A stretch of DNA of 64,000 nt from positions 62,001 through 126,000 of the forward strand of contig NZ_VBWP01000006.1 of assembly GCF_005771635.1 (NCBI RefSeq), in the 5' to 3' direction. Under the pieces are notes generated by a model. It saw only the letters and a list, made by a program, of their open reading frames with translations, did no database searches and was not told where the DNA came from. Source of the stretch: Culicoidibacter larvae. Its GTDB lineage: Bacteria > Bacillota_I > Bacilli_A > Culicoidibacterales > Culicoidibacteraceae. The translations under genes were made by a program, and so were the position numbers. Below, one piece after another: positions 37,123-45,895 of this stretch. Position 1 is the stretch's first letter, and the number at the start of each line of letters is the position of its first letter.

Positions 37123-39000
37123 TTACTTATTAAATTTTCTTCTCAAGAATAACAATCCGCCACTAGCTAATACGGTAACCAGCCCGAGGCCGATAAATGT
37201 AATATGATTTTGCCCGGTTACCGGTAATTCTGGTTGTACCGGCGCTTCTTTTTCAGTTGCATATATGTATGTCACCGTCAGTAAATTTTCCGAAAATCTA
37301 CCAGTTACAGCTGCACTCTCAGTATGCATTTGTTTAAAAGTATACCCTGCAAAACTTGATCGCTCAGTAGTATAATTTTCACCGATTGAGCCAACTAAAA
37401 GTGTATCCGCACATAAAGCATTACCAGCTTCATCAACATGTCTTACCAATACACCAACTCGTTTAACGGTCACTTGCGGTGAAGGTAAACTTGTTTGTTT
37501 AGTAAAATCACTGACACCCTCTTTTGCTTCTTTAGAATCCATATAATCTACAACTGCCGATTCATTCGTATCATATGTATAATCTCCAGGCTGATTGGGG
37601 ATATCTTTTAATTCAATTCTAAAAGTAAATTTTAAAACATCATCTTTCGTTGCTTCTTTATTAATATCCCAAGTCACTGTTTCTTTACCATTCACATCAG
37701 TTGAAACATTATATACGTATGGATATACACCGTTATCTTCGCTTCCGAATCCATAACTGCCATTACCAAGGTCAGTAACCGCAAGTGCCACATCATTTAA
37801 AAGTACTGTTGGCTGAATGCCGGGAACAATTTTAAAATCTGGATGAACAACGTCAGTAATTTTTCCTTTACCTAAAAGGTATATTAATTCGCTTTCAATA
37901 TCATCAAGCATATCAAGGAAAGTATCACCGTTTGTTGTTTCATAACGAGTGCCGATTTCTTGCTCAAACCAATCTTTATAACTATTAGTCACGGTGTTGA
38001 ATTTAATCTTGTATGCTTCGCCACCTGCTCCGGTTTGTGGCTGATATGGCGTTGTAACTGCCATGACATTATATCCGCTTGCTTTCATATCTTTAAACAA
38101 GTTTCCGGTTAAATAAATGTTCTTTTCCATCATCGTTGGCCAAGCTGCCGATCTCGTTAACGTATAAGTTGGCATTGTCGCTTTCTCAGCTTCAGTGAAC
38201 GTATGAATAAATGAATATTGCCAACTATCCGGATATTCACCAATTGCTGCGCCTGCTTGTAGCAAGTACGGTTCAGTCTGACTGTCAACTGGTGTTCCAT
38301 TAAAGAATACTTTATTATCAATCAGATTAGCTATAGCATCAACAGTCAATACTGATGCTTCTGAATTAGCTGCTTGTGTATAGTAATACTTGCCATTAAA
38401 ATCGCTGTTATTGGTATTGAACCCAATAATGGTTCCATCCATAAAGAATTGTGATACGCCGGTACCATTACCTGCATCAGATTTATAACCACCAAAATCA
38501 CTGGCTAATACAATATATTTATGATCCGCAGTGCCACTATCAAGAATATCCTTACCAATTAAAAGTCCACCATACATGTTAGAACCAGCTGTATAGCTTG
38601 CAGCAAAGCCATTCTTAATTGCAGTAATATTAGCATCGTTCAATTCCATCAAACCATTCAGCTTGTTGCTGACATTAATGTTAAATGTTACAATACCAAT
38701 ATTTACAATTAAATTATCTTGTGCATTCAACTTATCAACAAAATCATTGAATTGTTGCTTAACAGCTGAAAAACTTGAAATGGTTGTCGTATCCAAAACA
38801 AAAACAATATCTACCGTTTCCGGCTCTTCCATTGCTTGAGTCGGCAACGTGAAAGTCACATCATATTGATGTGCTGTATCAGTTGCTGAAGCACTCTTGC
38901 CAATATCCAGTTCATTAGGTTCCGCAGCAAAAGCATGTAAGCCGTTCAACGAAAATACCATTGCTACACTCATAATCGCCATTAATAATTTCTTTTTCAT
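37123..39000 (-). CDS. VWA-domain surface protein, LPXTG-anchored
   Basis: A 625-aa wall protein. Signal peptide at 1-26. A von Willebrand factor A domain (about 62-370) begins VDIVFVLDTTTISS. The metal-site motif is DTTTI rather than the standard DxSxS, so the MIDAS is degenerate. A beta region (about 380-500) and a MucBP-like unit (VRHVDEAGNAL, ENYTTERSSFAGYTF) follow, then LPVTG, a hydrophobic segment and LRRKFNK. This resembles pilus-tip or adhesin VWA proteins. The ATG at 39000 follows AAAGGGAG; a TTG at 39006 is less likely. No pilus backbone or sortase lies nearby. Confidence 0.88.
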   Translation of the reverse strand: MKKKLLMAIMSVAMVFSLNGLHAFAAEPNELDIGKSASATDTAHQYDVTFTLPTQAMEEPETVDIVFVLDTTTISSFSAVKQQFNDFVDKLNAQDNLIVNIGIVTFNINVSNKLNGLMELNDANITAIKNGFAASYTAGSNMYGGLLIGKDILDSGTADHKYIVLASDFGGYKSDAGNGTGVSQFFMDGTIIGFNTNNSDFNGKYYYTQAANSEASVLTVDAIANLIDNKVFFNGTPVDSQTEPYLLQAGAAIGEYPDSWQYSFIHTFTEAEKATMPTYTLTRSAAWPTMMEKNIYLTGNLFKDMKASGYNVMAVTTPYQPQTGAGGEAYKIKFNTVTNSYKDWFEQEIGTRYETTNGDTFLDMLDDIESELIYLLGKGKITDVVHPDFKIVPGIQPTVLLNDVALAVTDLGNGSYGFGSEDNGVYPYVYNVSTDVNGKETVTWDINKEATKDDVLKFTFRIELKDIPNQPGDYTYDTNESAVVDYMDSKEAKEGVSDFTKQTSLPSPQVTVKRVGVLVRHVDEAGNALCADTLLVGSIGENYTTERSSFAGYTFKQMHTESAAVTGRFSENLLTVTYIYATEKEAPVQPELPVTGQNHITFIGLGLVTVLASGGLLFLRRKFNK

Positions 39001-39275
39001 AACCAAATACTCCCTTTCAAATACCCCCCAAGGGTTCTTGATATATTAATCATAGCTCTATTTGTGAAGTTCATCAACATTTTTAAAATGAATTTTATGT
39101 ACTTTAAGAACAAGTGATGTTTAAATAACTTATTTTGCATAAATTTCATAAATCAGTTACGCTCCTTTTTTTGCTAGTCATAGTACAATAAAATAATTCT
39201 TTGACAATTTAATGTATATATATATCACTATTGAATTTTTTTTGATATACTTAGAGCAGAAAGGAGTGGATGAAA

Positions 39276-39566
39276 ATGGCAAAAGAAGATCTTTCTAATG
39301 TTAAAGAAATTGTCGAGAGCGCAACAGAAACTGTTGAAAATGTTCCCGGCAAAATTCATGTTGACTTTGATAATATAAGAGCTCATCTGGACACTTTCAA
39401 CGAAACTTATCAAACAAGTTTCACCGCAACTACACCAGCACATGAAATTCAGGAATATTTTACAAACTATTATGTAGAATTAATCCAACGGGTTATGTAC
39501 AAAAAAACCAATCCGCAGAGAGCTTTCAACCATCACTTTGATGGTTATGCAGAAATTGAAATCTAA
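39276..39566 (+). CDS. small hypothetical protein (96 aa)
   Basis: A 96-aa soluble, acidic protein with no export signal. Two ATGs are possible. The AAGGAG at 39261-39266 is only 3 nt from the ATG at 39270 but 9 nt from that at 39276, so the second is chosen (MAKEDLSNVKEI). A helical N-terminus (EIVESATETVENVPG) is followed by a compact region ending YAEIEI. It is the only plus-strand gene in the surface island and is convergent with the leucine-rich-repeat gene. No family recognised. Confidence 0.65.
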   Translation: MAKEDLSNVKEIVESATETVENVPGKIHVDFDNIRAHLDTFNETYQTSFTATTPAHEIQEYFTNYYVELIQRVMYKKTNPQRAFNHHFDGYAEIEI

Positions 39567-39597
39567 AAAAGCAACGTCTGATGACGTTGCTTTTTTT
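39565..39597. terminator. bidirectional terminator
   Basis: AAAAAAGCAACGTC pairs with GACGTTGCTTTTTT around a 4-nt loop, shared by the convergent 96-aa and LRR genes. Confidence 0.9.
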
Positions 39598-41089
39598 ATT
39601 TCCTCTTTACAGATTTTCTTAGAAGTAGCGTTGCGCCAAATGCCATAATCCCCCCGGCAATCAGCAATTCTGTATTAACACCACCAGTAACTGGTAGCGT
39701 AACTTGATTATTGATTGATGAATTAATACCACTGTCGTAATTTCCCTCGGCACTATTTTCCCCAGACGTGTGCCCATCCCCGATAAAAGTAATTGGTTGC
39801 GTAACCGTCCCGCTATAATTGACAAAAATCCCGTTGCTCAAACGTTGGCTCCAAGTATAGCTCAGTACATTTGTTTCATTAGACAAATCACTCCAAGCAA
39901 TACTGCCGTTCAGGAAAACGCCACTATTGCTAATAGTATCCGGTGCTAAGAACGAACCATCTAAAGCAACTGTTTCATTACTTAAAGTAAAACTACCATC
40001 AACCACAGTTTGTTCATCAAGCACGATTGTCTGTCTGCTTGCGCTTACGCTTAACAAACTTGGTAACACTGCCAAACTACTAATATCCTGAATATGATTG
40101 CCATCCATACCAATCGTATAAAGGTTAGTTAAACCAGTAAGATCTGGTAACTCACTAATATTATTATTACCAAATTGCACATGAGTCAAATTTTGCAAAT
40201 TACTGAGTACACTAATATCACTAACCTGATTGGTATCGAACCCAAGGTTCATTAACAATGGCATATTACCCAACACACTAACATCCGTCAATTGCATATT
40301 ACTTATATATAGTGTTTGCAACTGACTGAGTGTAGCCAAAGAGCTTACATCACTAATTGCCTTATTATGTGAAAGTTGTAAAATCGTTAATGTTGGCACT
40401 TCACTTAATGGTGTTACATCGGTAATAAAATTAACTTGCAACGATAAATAATTAAGACTGCTCATTTCGCTCATATCCGGTAACTCGCTGATTTGATTCA
40501 TATCCAGATAAATAGTTGTCAGCATACTTAACTGAGTAATTGGTTTAATATCACTAATCAGATTTGAATCCATATAAGTATTTTCTAAACGCGTAAAATT
40601 TGCCATAACACTAATATCGCTAATTTTATTGTCCCGCATCCGGAAATCACTCATCTTGGTCAAACCGGCAAGCGCAGAAATATCTTCTATCTCATTATAA
40701 GACAAATCTAAATAAGTTAACTCTGTAAGTCCGGCAAGCGGTGTCACATCACTAATCGAATGCTGTGCTAAATCTATTTTAGCTAGATGAGTCAATCTTT
40801 CGATCCCTGCTAGAGTCTGGACTCCCGGAACCGGATCCTCATCCTCATTTGCATAATTCGGACTCCAAACCTGTTTTATCGTATCTAAATCAGTTTGCGT
40901 CACAATATCATTCACTTGCTTAACCGGACGAAAACTCTTAGCAATTATTTCTGCTAGCGCTTGATCCGGAAACAACTCGGCAATAGTTGCCGGTGGTTCA
41001 ATCTGGTCTGCCGCATGAACTATAGTATTAGTGAAGACTCCCCCGAGCATCATTAATACCGCAAACAATACGGTCACTAATTTTTTCAT
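39596..41089 (-). CDS. internalin-like LRR surface protein, LPXTG-anchored
   Basis: A 497-aa wall protein. Signal peptide at 1-26, cap region (IAELFPDQALAEII), about eleven 21-22-residue leucine-rich repeats (about 90-345) with alternating N-x-I-x-DIS and LPD/L-x-x-L patterns typical of internalins, an Ig-like module (about 350-440), then LPVTG with the tail LRKSVKRK. Likely a protein-protein binding surface for host or neighbouring cells. GGGGGA precedes ATG. Same general design as the protein at 10592-12007, but with more and better repeats. Confidence 0.92.
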   Translation of the reverse strand: MKKLVTVLFAVLMMLGGVFTNTIVHAADQIEPPATIAELFPDQALAEIIAKSFRPVKQVNDIVTQTDLDTIKQVWSPNYANEDEDPVPGVQTLAGIERLTHLAKIDLAQHSISDVTPLAGLTELTYLDLSYNEIEDISALAGLTKMSDFRMRDNKISDISVMANFTRLENTYMDSNLISDIKPITQLSMLTTIYLDMNQISELPDMSEMSSLNYLSLQVNFITDVTPLSEVPTLTILQLSHNKAISDVSSLATLSQLQTLYISNMQLTDVSVLGNMPLLMNLGFDTNQVSDISVLSNLQNLTHVQFGNNNISELPDLTGLTNLYTIGMDGNHIQDISSLAVLPSLLSVSASRQTIVLDEQTVVDGSFTLSNETVALDGSFLAPDTISNSGVFLNGSIAWSDLSNETNVLSYTWSQRLSNGIFVNYSGTVTQPITFIGDGHTSGENSAEGNYDSGINSSINNQVTLPVTGGVNTELLIAGGIMAFGATLLLRKSVKRK

Positions 41090-41241
41090 TATAACTTTCC
41101 CCCATTTCTCATTTTTAATTTAAAAGTTATCATGTTTTTAATTTTTAACCAATAATCATTTTAACACAAAATACTTTATCTGCTCAATAATTCCAAAAAT
41201 AAACACAAATAGCAAATAAAACCCATATTCTGAACAATCCC

Positions 41242-41279
41242 AAAAACAACCCCGATCGGATAAAATCCGATCGGGGTTG
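41242..41279 (-). terminator. terminator after the hydroxyacid dehydrogenase gene
   Basis: A perfect 15-bp stem (CAACCCCGATCGGAT with its complement, 3-nt loop) is followed on the minus strand by TTTTTGGG. Confidence 0.88.
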
Positions 41280-41295
41280 CCAAAATACACTCAAA

Positions 41296-42162
41296 CTATT
41301 GTTTCTTATACCACTCAATAATTGCCTGCGTGCCTAAATCCATTTTTCCATTATCAATAAGTGTCTCATAAATCTCATTTGCCAACTGTAACCCGGGTAA
41401 TTCAACTTGATGTTCACTAATTTCATCCAAAGCAATATTCATGTCTTTGACAAAATGCTTAATATAAAAGCCCGGCTGATAATCACCGCTAACAGCTTTA
41501 GGTCCGTTATTAACCAGTTGCCAGCTTGAAGCTGAACCACTGCCGACTGTTGCCAATACTTTTTCCGGATCTAAACCAACCTGCTGGGCATAAGTTAAGA
41601 CCTCAGCCATACCAATTAAGCTGCCTGCAATTCCAATTTGGTTCGCCATCTTGGCATGTTGACCAAATCCAGCAGCACCATGCAAAGTAATCGACTTTCC
41701 GAATACTGAAAGAATTGGTAAAATCGTGTCAAAGTCAGCGTCCTCACCGCCGACCATAATCGTCAGCGTTCCATTGATTGCGCCTAAGTCACCACCGGTG
41801 ACCGGCGCATCCAACGCATGCACGCCAAGCTCCTGCGCCTGCTTACTGATTCGTTGCGCCAAACGCGGTTCTGATGTTGTTAAGTCAACAACATACTTCC
41901 CGGCAGTAATCGCCTTAAAAATACCATCATTGGCAAAATACACATCCTCAACATCTTTAGGAAACCCAACCATAGTAAAAATGACATCCGCGCTTACTGT
42001 CACCAATGCAATTGTATCGCACCAAACCATACCTGCGGCAATCAACGATTCTGCCTTTGCCTTCGTTCTTGTATATCCATATACTTCATAACCGGCTCTC
42101 AGCAAGTGTCCAATAATCGGACCACCCATAACGCCGATACCAATAAAACCAATCTTCTTCAT
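41296..42162 (-). CDS. NAD(P)-dependent beta-hydroxyacid dehydrogenase
   Basis: A 288-aa enzyme of the 3-hydroxyisobutyrate / tartronate-semialdehyde reductase family. Rossmann motif GFIGIGVMG at 4-12, substrate loop DAPVTGGDLGA near 120, catalytic lysine in HAKMANQIG near 172. The substrate is not fixed by sequence; 3-hydroxyisobutyrate, glycerate or succinic semialdehyde are candidates. An upstream in-frame ATG at 42219 would add 19 hydrophobic residues ahead of the Rossmann fold; the ATG at 42162 has TGGAGTGAG upstream and is taken as the start. Monocistronic. Confidence 0.9.
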   Translation of the reverse strand: MKKIGFIGIGVMGGPIIGHLLRAGYEVYGYTRTKAKAESLIAAGMVWCDTIALVTVSADVIFTMVGFPKDVEDVYFANDGIFKAITAGKYVVDLTTSEPRLAQRISKQAQELGVHALDAPVTGGDLGAINGTLTIMVGGEDADFDTILPILSVFGKSITLHGAAGFGQHAKMANQIGIAGSLIGMAEVLTYAQQVGLDPEKVLATVGSGSASSWQLVNNGPKAVSGDYQPGFYIKHFVKDMNIALDEISEHQVELPGLQLANEIYETLIDNGKMDLGTQAIIEWYKKQ

Positions 42163-42210
42163 ATAGCTCACTCCAGTCTCTGCTTCTATTATACTGAATA
42201 AAACAAATAA

Positions 42211-42242
42211 AAAAAACACTCGTTTTCAAAACGAGTGTTTTT
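42211..42242. terminator. terminator-like hairpin between divergent genes
   Basis: AAAAACACTCGTTTT pairs with AAAACGAGTGTTTTT around one base. It lies 49 nt before the minus-strand dehydrogenase start and about 110 nt before the plus-strand cyclophilin gene, so it is not at the end of any gene. It may be a leader attenuator or an antisense terminator. Confidence 0.7.
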
Positions 42243-42352
42243 CACCTTTCCGTAAAAAGCAAAATAGTGAAAAAATATTAGCTCCGGCTTTGTAATTTAG
42301 CAGCTTTTCTGTTATTATAATATGTGAGCATTTCGCAAAGGAGTTGCCAATT

Positions 42353-42973
42353 ATGAAAAAAATTTCTCTTGTAGTTACCCTCGCCGCGGCTTTACTTTTC
42401 GCCGCGAGCTGCAGTAGCCCAAGTCAAAATCAAGGAGGAACCGAAACTATGCAAAATCCAATCGTTACTATCGAAATGGAAAACGGTAAAATTATTAAAG
42501 CTGAGCTTTATCCTGATGTTGCCCCTAATACGGTGAACAATTTCATTCACTTGATTCAATCTGGATACTATGATGGAACAATCTTCCACCGTGTTATTCC
42601 TGGATTTGTTATTCAAGGTGGTGACCCAACCGGAACTGGTATGGGCGGACCTGGTTACAGCATTAAAGGTGAATTCACTCAAAATGGTTTTACTAATGAT
42701 TTAAAACATACTGAGGGTGTCCTTTCAATGGCACGAAGCCAATCACCTGATTCAGCTGGCTCTCAATTCTTTATCGCTTTAGGCGATGTGCCGCATTTAG
42801 ATGGTGCTTATGCAACATTTGGTAAAGTAATTGAAGGTATTGACGTTGTTCAAGAGATTGCATCAACAACTACCGGTGCTCAAGATCGCCCGGTTGACGA
42901 CCAAATCATGAAAAAAGTAACTGTTGAAACATTTGGCGTTGATTATCCGGAACCAGAAAAAATTGCTGAATAA
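42353..42973 (+). CDS. peptidyl-prolyl cis-trans isomerase, cyclophilin-type lipoprotein
   Basis: A 206-aa exported foldase. The signal peptide (MKKISLVVTLAAALLF) ends in an AAS-C lipobox, so Cys22 would be lipidated and the protein tethered outside the membrane. A Ser/Gln/Asn linker leads to a compact bacterial cyclophilin domain: FHRVIPGFVIQGGDPTGTG, the SMARSQSPDSAGSQFFI block, and HLDGAYATFGKVIEG. The active-site Arg is in FHRV. It should help fold secreted proteins, of which this region encodes many. AAAGGAG precedes ATG. TATAAT is at 42316-42321. Confidence 0.93.
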   Translation: MKKISLVVTLAAALLFAASCSSPSQNQGGTETMQNPIVTIEMENGKIIKAELYPDVAPNTVNNFIHLIQSGYYDGTIFHRVIPGFVIQGGDPTGTGMGGPGYSIKGEFTQNGFTNDLKHTEGVLSMARSQSPDSAGSQFFIALGDVPHLDGAYATFGKVIEGIDVVQEIASTTTGAQDRPVDDQIMKKVTVETFGVDYPEPEKIAE

Positions 42974-42980
42974 AGTATTT

Positions 42981-43014
42981 AAAAACGGAGTGTCCAAGGA
43001 CACTCCGTTTTTTT
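42981..43014. terminator. bidirectional terminator
   Basis: AAAAACGGAGTGTCC pairs with GGACACTCCGTTTTT around a 2-nt loop; the T run overlaps the stop of the convergent 164-aa gene. Confidence 0.9.
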
Positions 43015-43507
43015 AGTTTTTGTTTGCGGCAGTACTGCGCTGCGCGTTACTTAACTGCAACACTTTGCTTAGCGCTACAATCGCGATAATATCAACAATA
43101 ATATAAACAAAGTTGATTGGTGCGAAATTATTGATTAAGATACTGTAGAAAACACTGAATGTACAAACGATTACAAACAGTAAATAGGCCATCGCAGTGA
43201 TTGATTGAGCCTTACGCAAGCGGTTATAGTTAATAAAGAACCACACTGCAGCAATAATAAATATAAGTAATAGCAACAGTGAATATCCTATTTTAGCCAA
43301 AATCTGATCAAAACCGATTTGAGCACTAAACACTATACCTGAAAGTAAGATTACTGTCAGTAATGAAACAGCTAAAATTACTGAGGCAATCGCAAGCAAT
43401 AATGTTGCTTTACGCAAAAATGCCGTTTGTGCCATAAATTTCTTCTTCTCGGCAGCCTCGTTAGTTTTTGTCTTCTTTACCGAACTGCCCATCATTTTCC
43501 GAGCCAT
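43013..43507 (-). CDS. hypothetical four-helix membrane protein
   Basis: A 164-aa protein: a basic cytoplasmic N-terminus (Lys-rich, about 30 residues), then four hydrophobic helices (about 35-62, 74-95, 105-125 and 130-150) and a polar C-terminus. GGAGGG precedes the ATG at 43507; an in-frame GTG 6 nt earlier is inside that site. No family is recognised. Its 5' leader carries the palindromic element at 43520-43564, ending just before the ribosome site. Confidence 0.7.
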   Translation of the reverse strand: MARKMMGSSVKKTKTNEAAEKKKFMAQTAFLRKATLLLAIASVILAVSLLTVILLSGIVFSAQIGFDQILAKIGYSLLLLLIFIIAAVWFFINYNRLRKAQSITAMAYLLFVIVCTFSVFYSILINNFAPINFVYIIVDIIAIVALSKVLQLSNAQRSTAANKN

Positions 43508-43519
43508 AAACACCCTCCT

Positions 43520-43564
43520 AGTTTTCCGACGCCAATCTTTGATTGGCTAGTCCCTTGGGAAATA
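43520..43564 (-). repeat. GGACTAG palindromic element, copy 1
   Basis: Read on the minus strand: TTTCC, 5-nt bulge, GAC, TA bulge, GCCAATC, AAA, GATTGGC, GTC, GGAAA, giving a 15-bp bulged stem. About 90% identical to the element at 53052-53096, where the inner stem is GCAAATC/GATTTGC: a C-G pair replaced by A-T. It lies in the 5' leader of the 164-aa membrane protein gene. Confidence 0.85.
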
Positions 43565-43589
43565 ACATTATAACATGAAAGTAACTAAT

Positions 43590-43626
43590 AAAAAAGCACC
43601 AAGTCCTTGGACTTGGTGCTTTTTTA
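43590..43626 (-). terminator. terminator after the P-type ATPase gene
   Basis: AAAAAAGCACCAAGTCC pairs with GGACTTGGTGCTTTTTT around TT, with A and T runs on both sides. Confidence 0.88.
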
Positions 43627-43652
43627 TTTTCTTATCCAAACATACAAACAGA

Positions 43653-45761
43653 TTATTTTTTAATTCGCATAACCCGCATAGCATTCAAAATCGCGATTAC
43701 TGAGACACCGACATCGGCGAAAACTGCTTCCCACATTGTCGCAATACCGAATGCACCAAGTAACAGGAAGATTCCTTTAACCGTCAAGGCAAAGATAATA
43801 TTCTGCCAAACAATTTTTCGGGTAAACTTAGCAACATCAATAGCATCAGCAATTTGACTAGGTTCATCAGACATCAGTACTACATCAGCTGCCTCAATTG
43901 CTGCATCGCTACCAAGACCACCCATGGCAATACCTACATCAGCACGGGCAAGTACCGGTGCATCATTAATACCGTCACCGACAAAGGCAACTTTGCTTTT
44001 CTCAGCTTTATTGGCTTCAATAGCTTCCAGTTGTTCAACTTTGCCATCAGGTAATAACTCTGCCCGTACATCTGTAATACCAATTTGTGCCGCAACACTC
44101 TCAGCAGTTTTTTTGTTATCACCGGTTAACATAACAATCGTTTTAACTCCAAGCTGTTTTAACCGGGCAATTGCTGCTTTACTGTCTGATTTTAATTCAT
44201 CAGCGATAACCAATGCCCCACTATAAATATCATTAACCGCAACATATACAACTGTGCCAATGCTATCAACAGCATCAAAAACAATATTATGTTCACTCAT
44301 TAGCCGGGCATTTCCGGCCAACACGTTTTTACCATCAATTGTGACCTGTAAGCCACGACCGGCAATTTCTTGATAATTACTTACTCTATTTTCATCAATA
44401 GTACCAGAAAAACTAGCAACAATTGACTGCGCGATTGGATGTGTAGATAAACTTTCAGCATGTGCCGCAATAGCCATTAATTCCTCTTCAGGCATTGCCG
44501 CACTGATAACTTCTGTCACTGCGAAATTACCTTTAGTTAAAGTTCCGGTTTTATCAAAAACAAGCGTGTCTACATTATTCAATGCTTCCAGATAGTTACT
44601 GCCTTTTACTAATACGCCACGTTTAGAAGCAGCACCGATACCACCAAAGAAACCTAGAGGAATCGAAATAACTAAAGCACACGGACAAGAGATAACTAAG
44701 AAGACCAAGGCCCGATTCAACCAATCAAAGAAGCTGGCTCCGGGAATAACAAGTGGCGGCACCACCGCTAGTAAAACGGCAATAATAACAACCGCCGGTG
44801 TATAGTAACGAGCAAATTTAGTGATAAAGTTTTCGGTTGGTGCTTTTTTATCGCTGGCATTTTGTACCAAATCAAGAATTTTACTTACTGTTGATTCTGC
44901 GAAAACTTTGCTGACTTCAACTTCTAATACACCATTTTTATTAATACATCCTGAAATAACATCATCACCAGGTTTTACGCTGCGTGGCAATGACTCACCG
45001 GTTAGTGCTGAAGTATCAAGCGCTGAATGACCGCTAAGCACTACTCCATCCAGAGGTACTTTCTCACCAGGTAATACTCGAATAATATTGCCGATTGCAA
45101 TAGTATCAGGAGCTACAGTTTGATAATCATCACCAACTTTTACGTGGGCAAAATCCGGACGAATATCCATTAAAGCTGTAATTGATTTTCGTGAGTTAGC
45201 GACTGCCATATCTTGGAACAGTTCGCCAACTTGATAAAATAGCATGACTGCAACTGCTTCCGGGTACTCGCCGATTGCAAACGCACCAAGCGTTGCAATC
45301 GTCATCAAAAAGTTTTCATCAAAAACCTGACCGCGCAAAATATTTTTTCCGGCCCGTAAAACAACTTCGCCACCGACAACCAGGTAACTGATAATATACA
45401 TTGTCAGTTCAACTGCAAATGGCAATTCAAAAATCATTGGCACAGCAAATAACAAACCGCCGACAATCAACTGAATAATTGACTTGAGATGTTCATTTTT
45501 CTCAGCCGTCACTTCATCTTTTTTAGTTTTCATGGCACTCACAACTACATCTGGCTCTAATTTATGAATTAATTTTTCAAGTGCACCAATCGTTTTCGTT
45601 GTATCAGCATCATCATTGAAAACAACTGTCATTTTTTGATTAACAAAATTAACTTTTAAATCATCAATACCATCAATCTTCTGACCTTGATTTTCAATTT
45701 TTGAGCCACAATTCGCACAATCTAAATTTTTTAATTCAAATTCTTGTTTTTTCGTTTCCAT
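43653..45761 (-). CDS. cadA: heavy-metal P1B-type ATPase (Cd/Zn exporter)
   Basis: A 702-aa efflux pump. N-terminal metal-binding domain with DCANC (14-18), membrane helices with the CPC motif in SCPCAL near 360, phosphorylation site DKTGT near 400, HP motif in THPIAQS near 445, and hinge GDGINDAPVLA near 605. SCPCAL with a following Lys-containing helix and an ArsR regulator next door points to Zn/Cd/Pb rather than Cu. An upstream in-frame codon at 45791 exists; METKKQ at 45761 gives the normal start, though its ribosome site is weak (GCGGTGA). Confidence 0.93.
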   Translation of the reverse strand: METKKQEFELKNLDCANCGSKIENQGQKIDGIDDLKVNFVNQKMTVVFNDDADTTKTIGALEKLIHKLEPDVVVSAMKTKKDEVTAEKNEHLKSIIQLIVGGLLFAVPMIFELPFAVELTMYIISYLVVGGEVVLRAGKNILRGQVFDENFLMTIATLGAFAIGEYPEAVAVMLFYQVGELFQDMAVANSRKSITALMDIRPDFAHVKVGDDYQTVAPDTIAIGNIIRVLPGEKVPLDGVVLSGHSALDTSALTGESLPRSVKPGDDVISGCINKNGVLEVEVSKVFAESTVSKILDLVQNASDKKAPTENFITKFARYYTPAVVIIAVLLAVVPPLVIPGASFFDWLNRALVFLVISCPCALVISIPLGFFGGIGAASKRGVLVKGSNYLEALNNVDTLVFDKTGTLTKGNFAVTEVISAAMPEEELMAIAAHAESLSTHPIAQSIVASFSGTIDENRVSNYQEIAGRGLQVTIDGKNVLAGNARLMSEHNIVFDAVDSIGTVVYVAVNDIYSGALVIADELKSDSKAAIARLKQLGVKTIVMLTGDNKKTAESVAAQIGITDVRAELLPDGKVEQLEAIEANKAEKSKVAFVGDGINDAPVLARADVGIAMGGLGSDAAIEAADVVLMSDEPSQIADAIDVAKFTRKIVWQNIIFALTVKGIFLLLGAFGIATMWEAVFADVGVSVIAILNAMRVMRIKK

Positions 45762-45812
45762 ACTAATCACCGCTTTCAATAATCTGTCCATATATCAATG
45801 AATGTTGCTCAA

Positions 45813-45828
45813 TTGAACAATCATTCAA
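45813..45828. promoter_or_regulatory. operator-like palindrome upstream of the metal ATPase
   Basis: TTGAACA-AT-CATTCAA is a near copy of the palindrome before the regulator gene (TTGAACA-TC-TGTTCAA at 46272-46287). It lies about 50 nt upstream of the ATPase start. A wider TGAATG...CATTCA repeat surrounds it. Confidence 0.65.
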
Positions 45829-45861
45829 GTATTAAAATAAAAAAATATCTTATCTGGCTTC

Positions 45862-45884
45862 TGTGGCAATCATCGATTGCCACA
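45862..45884 (-). repeat. hairpin after the ArsR gene
   Basis: TGTGGCAATC pairs exactly with GATTGCCACA around 3 nt. A T-rich run follows on the minus strand only after about 16 nt, so termination here is uncertain. Confidence 0.55.
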
Positions 45885-45895
45885 TCCACCTGCAT

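Noticed and set aside
39001-39260. Possible gene in the A+T-rich gap before the 96-aa gene
   Set aside because: No frame with a ribosome site and no clear hairpin; it probably holds divergent promoters only.
42211-42242. Gene-end terminator
   Set aside because: Both neighbours are transcribed away from it, so it is recorded as an orphan hairpin instead.
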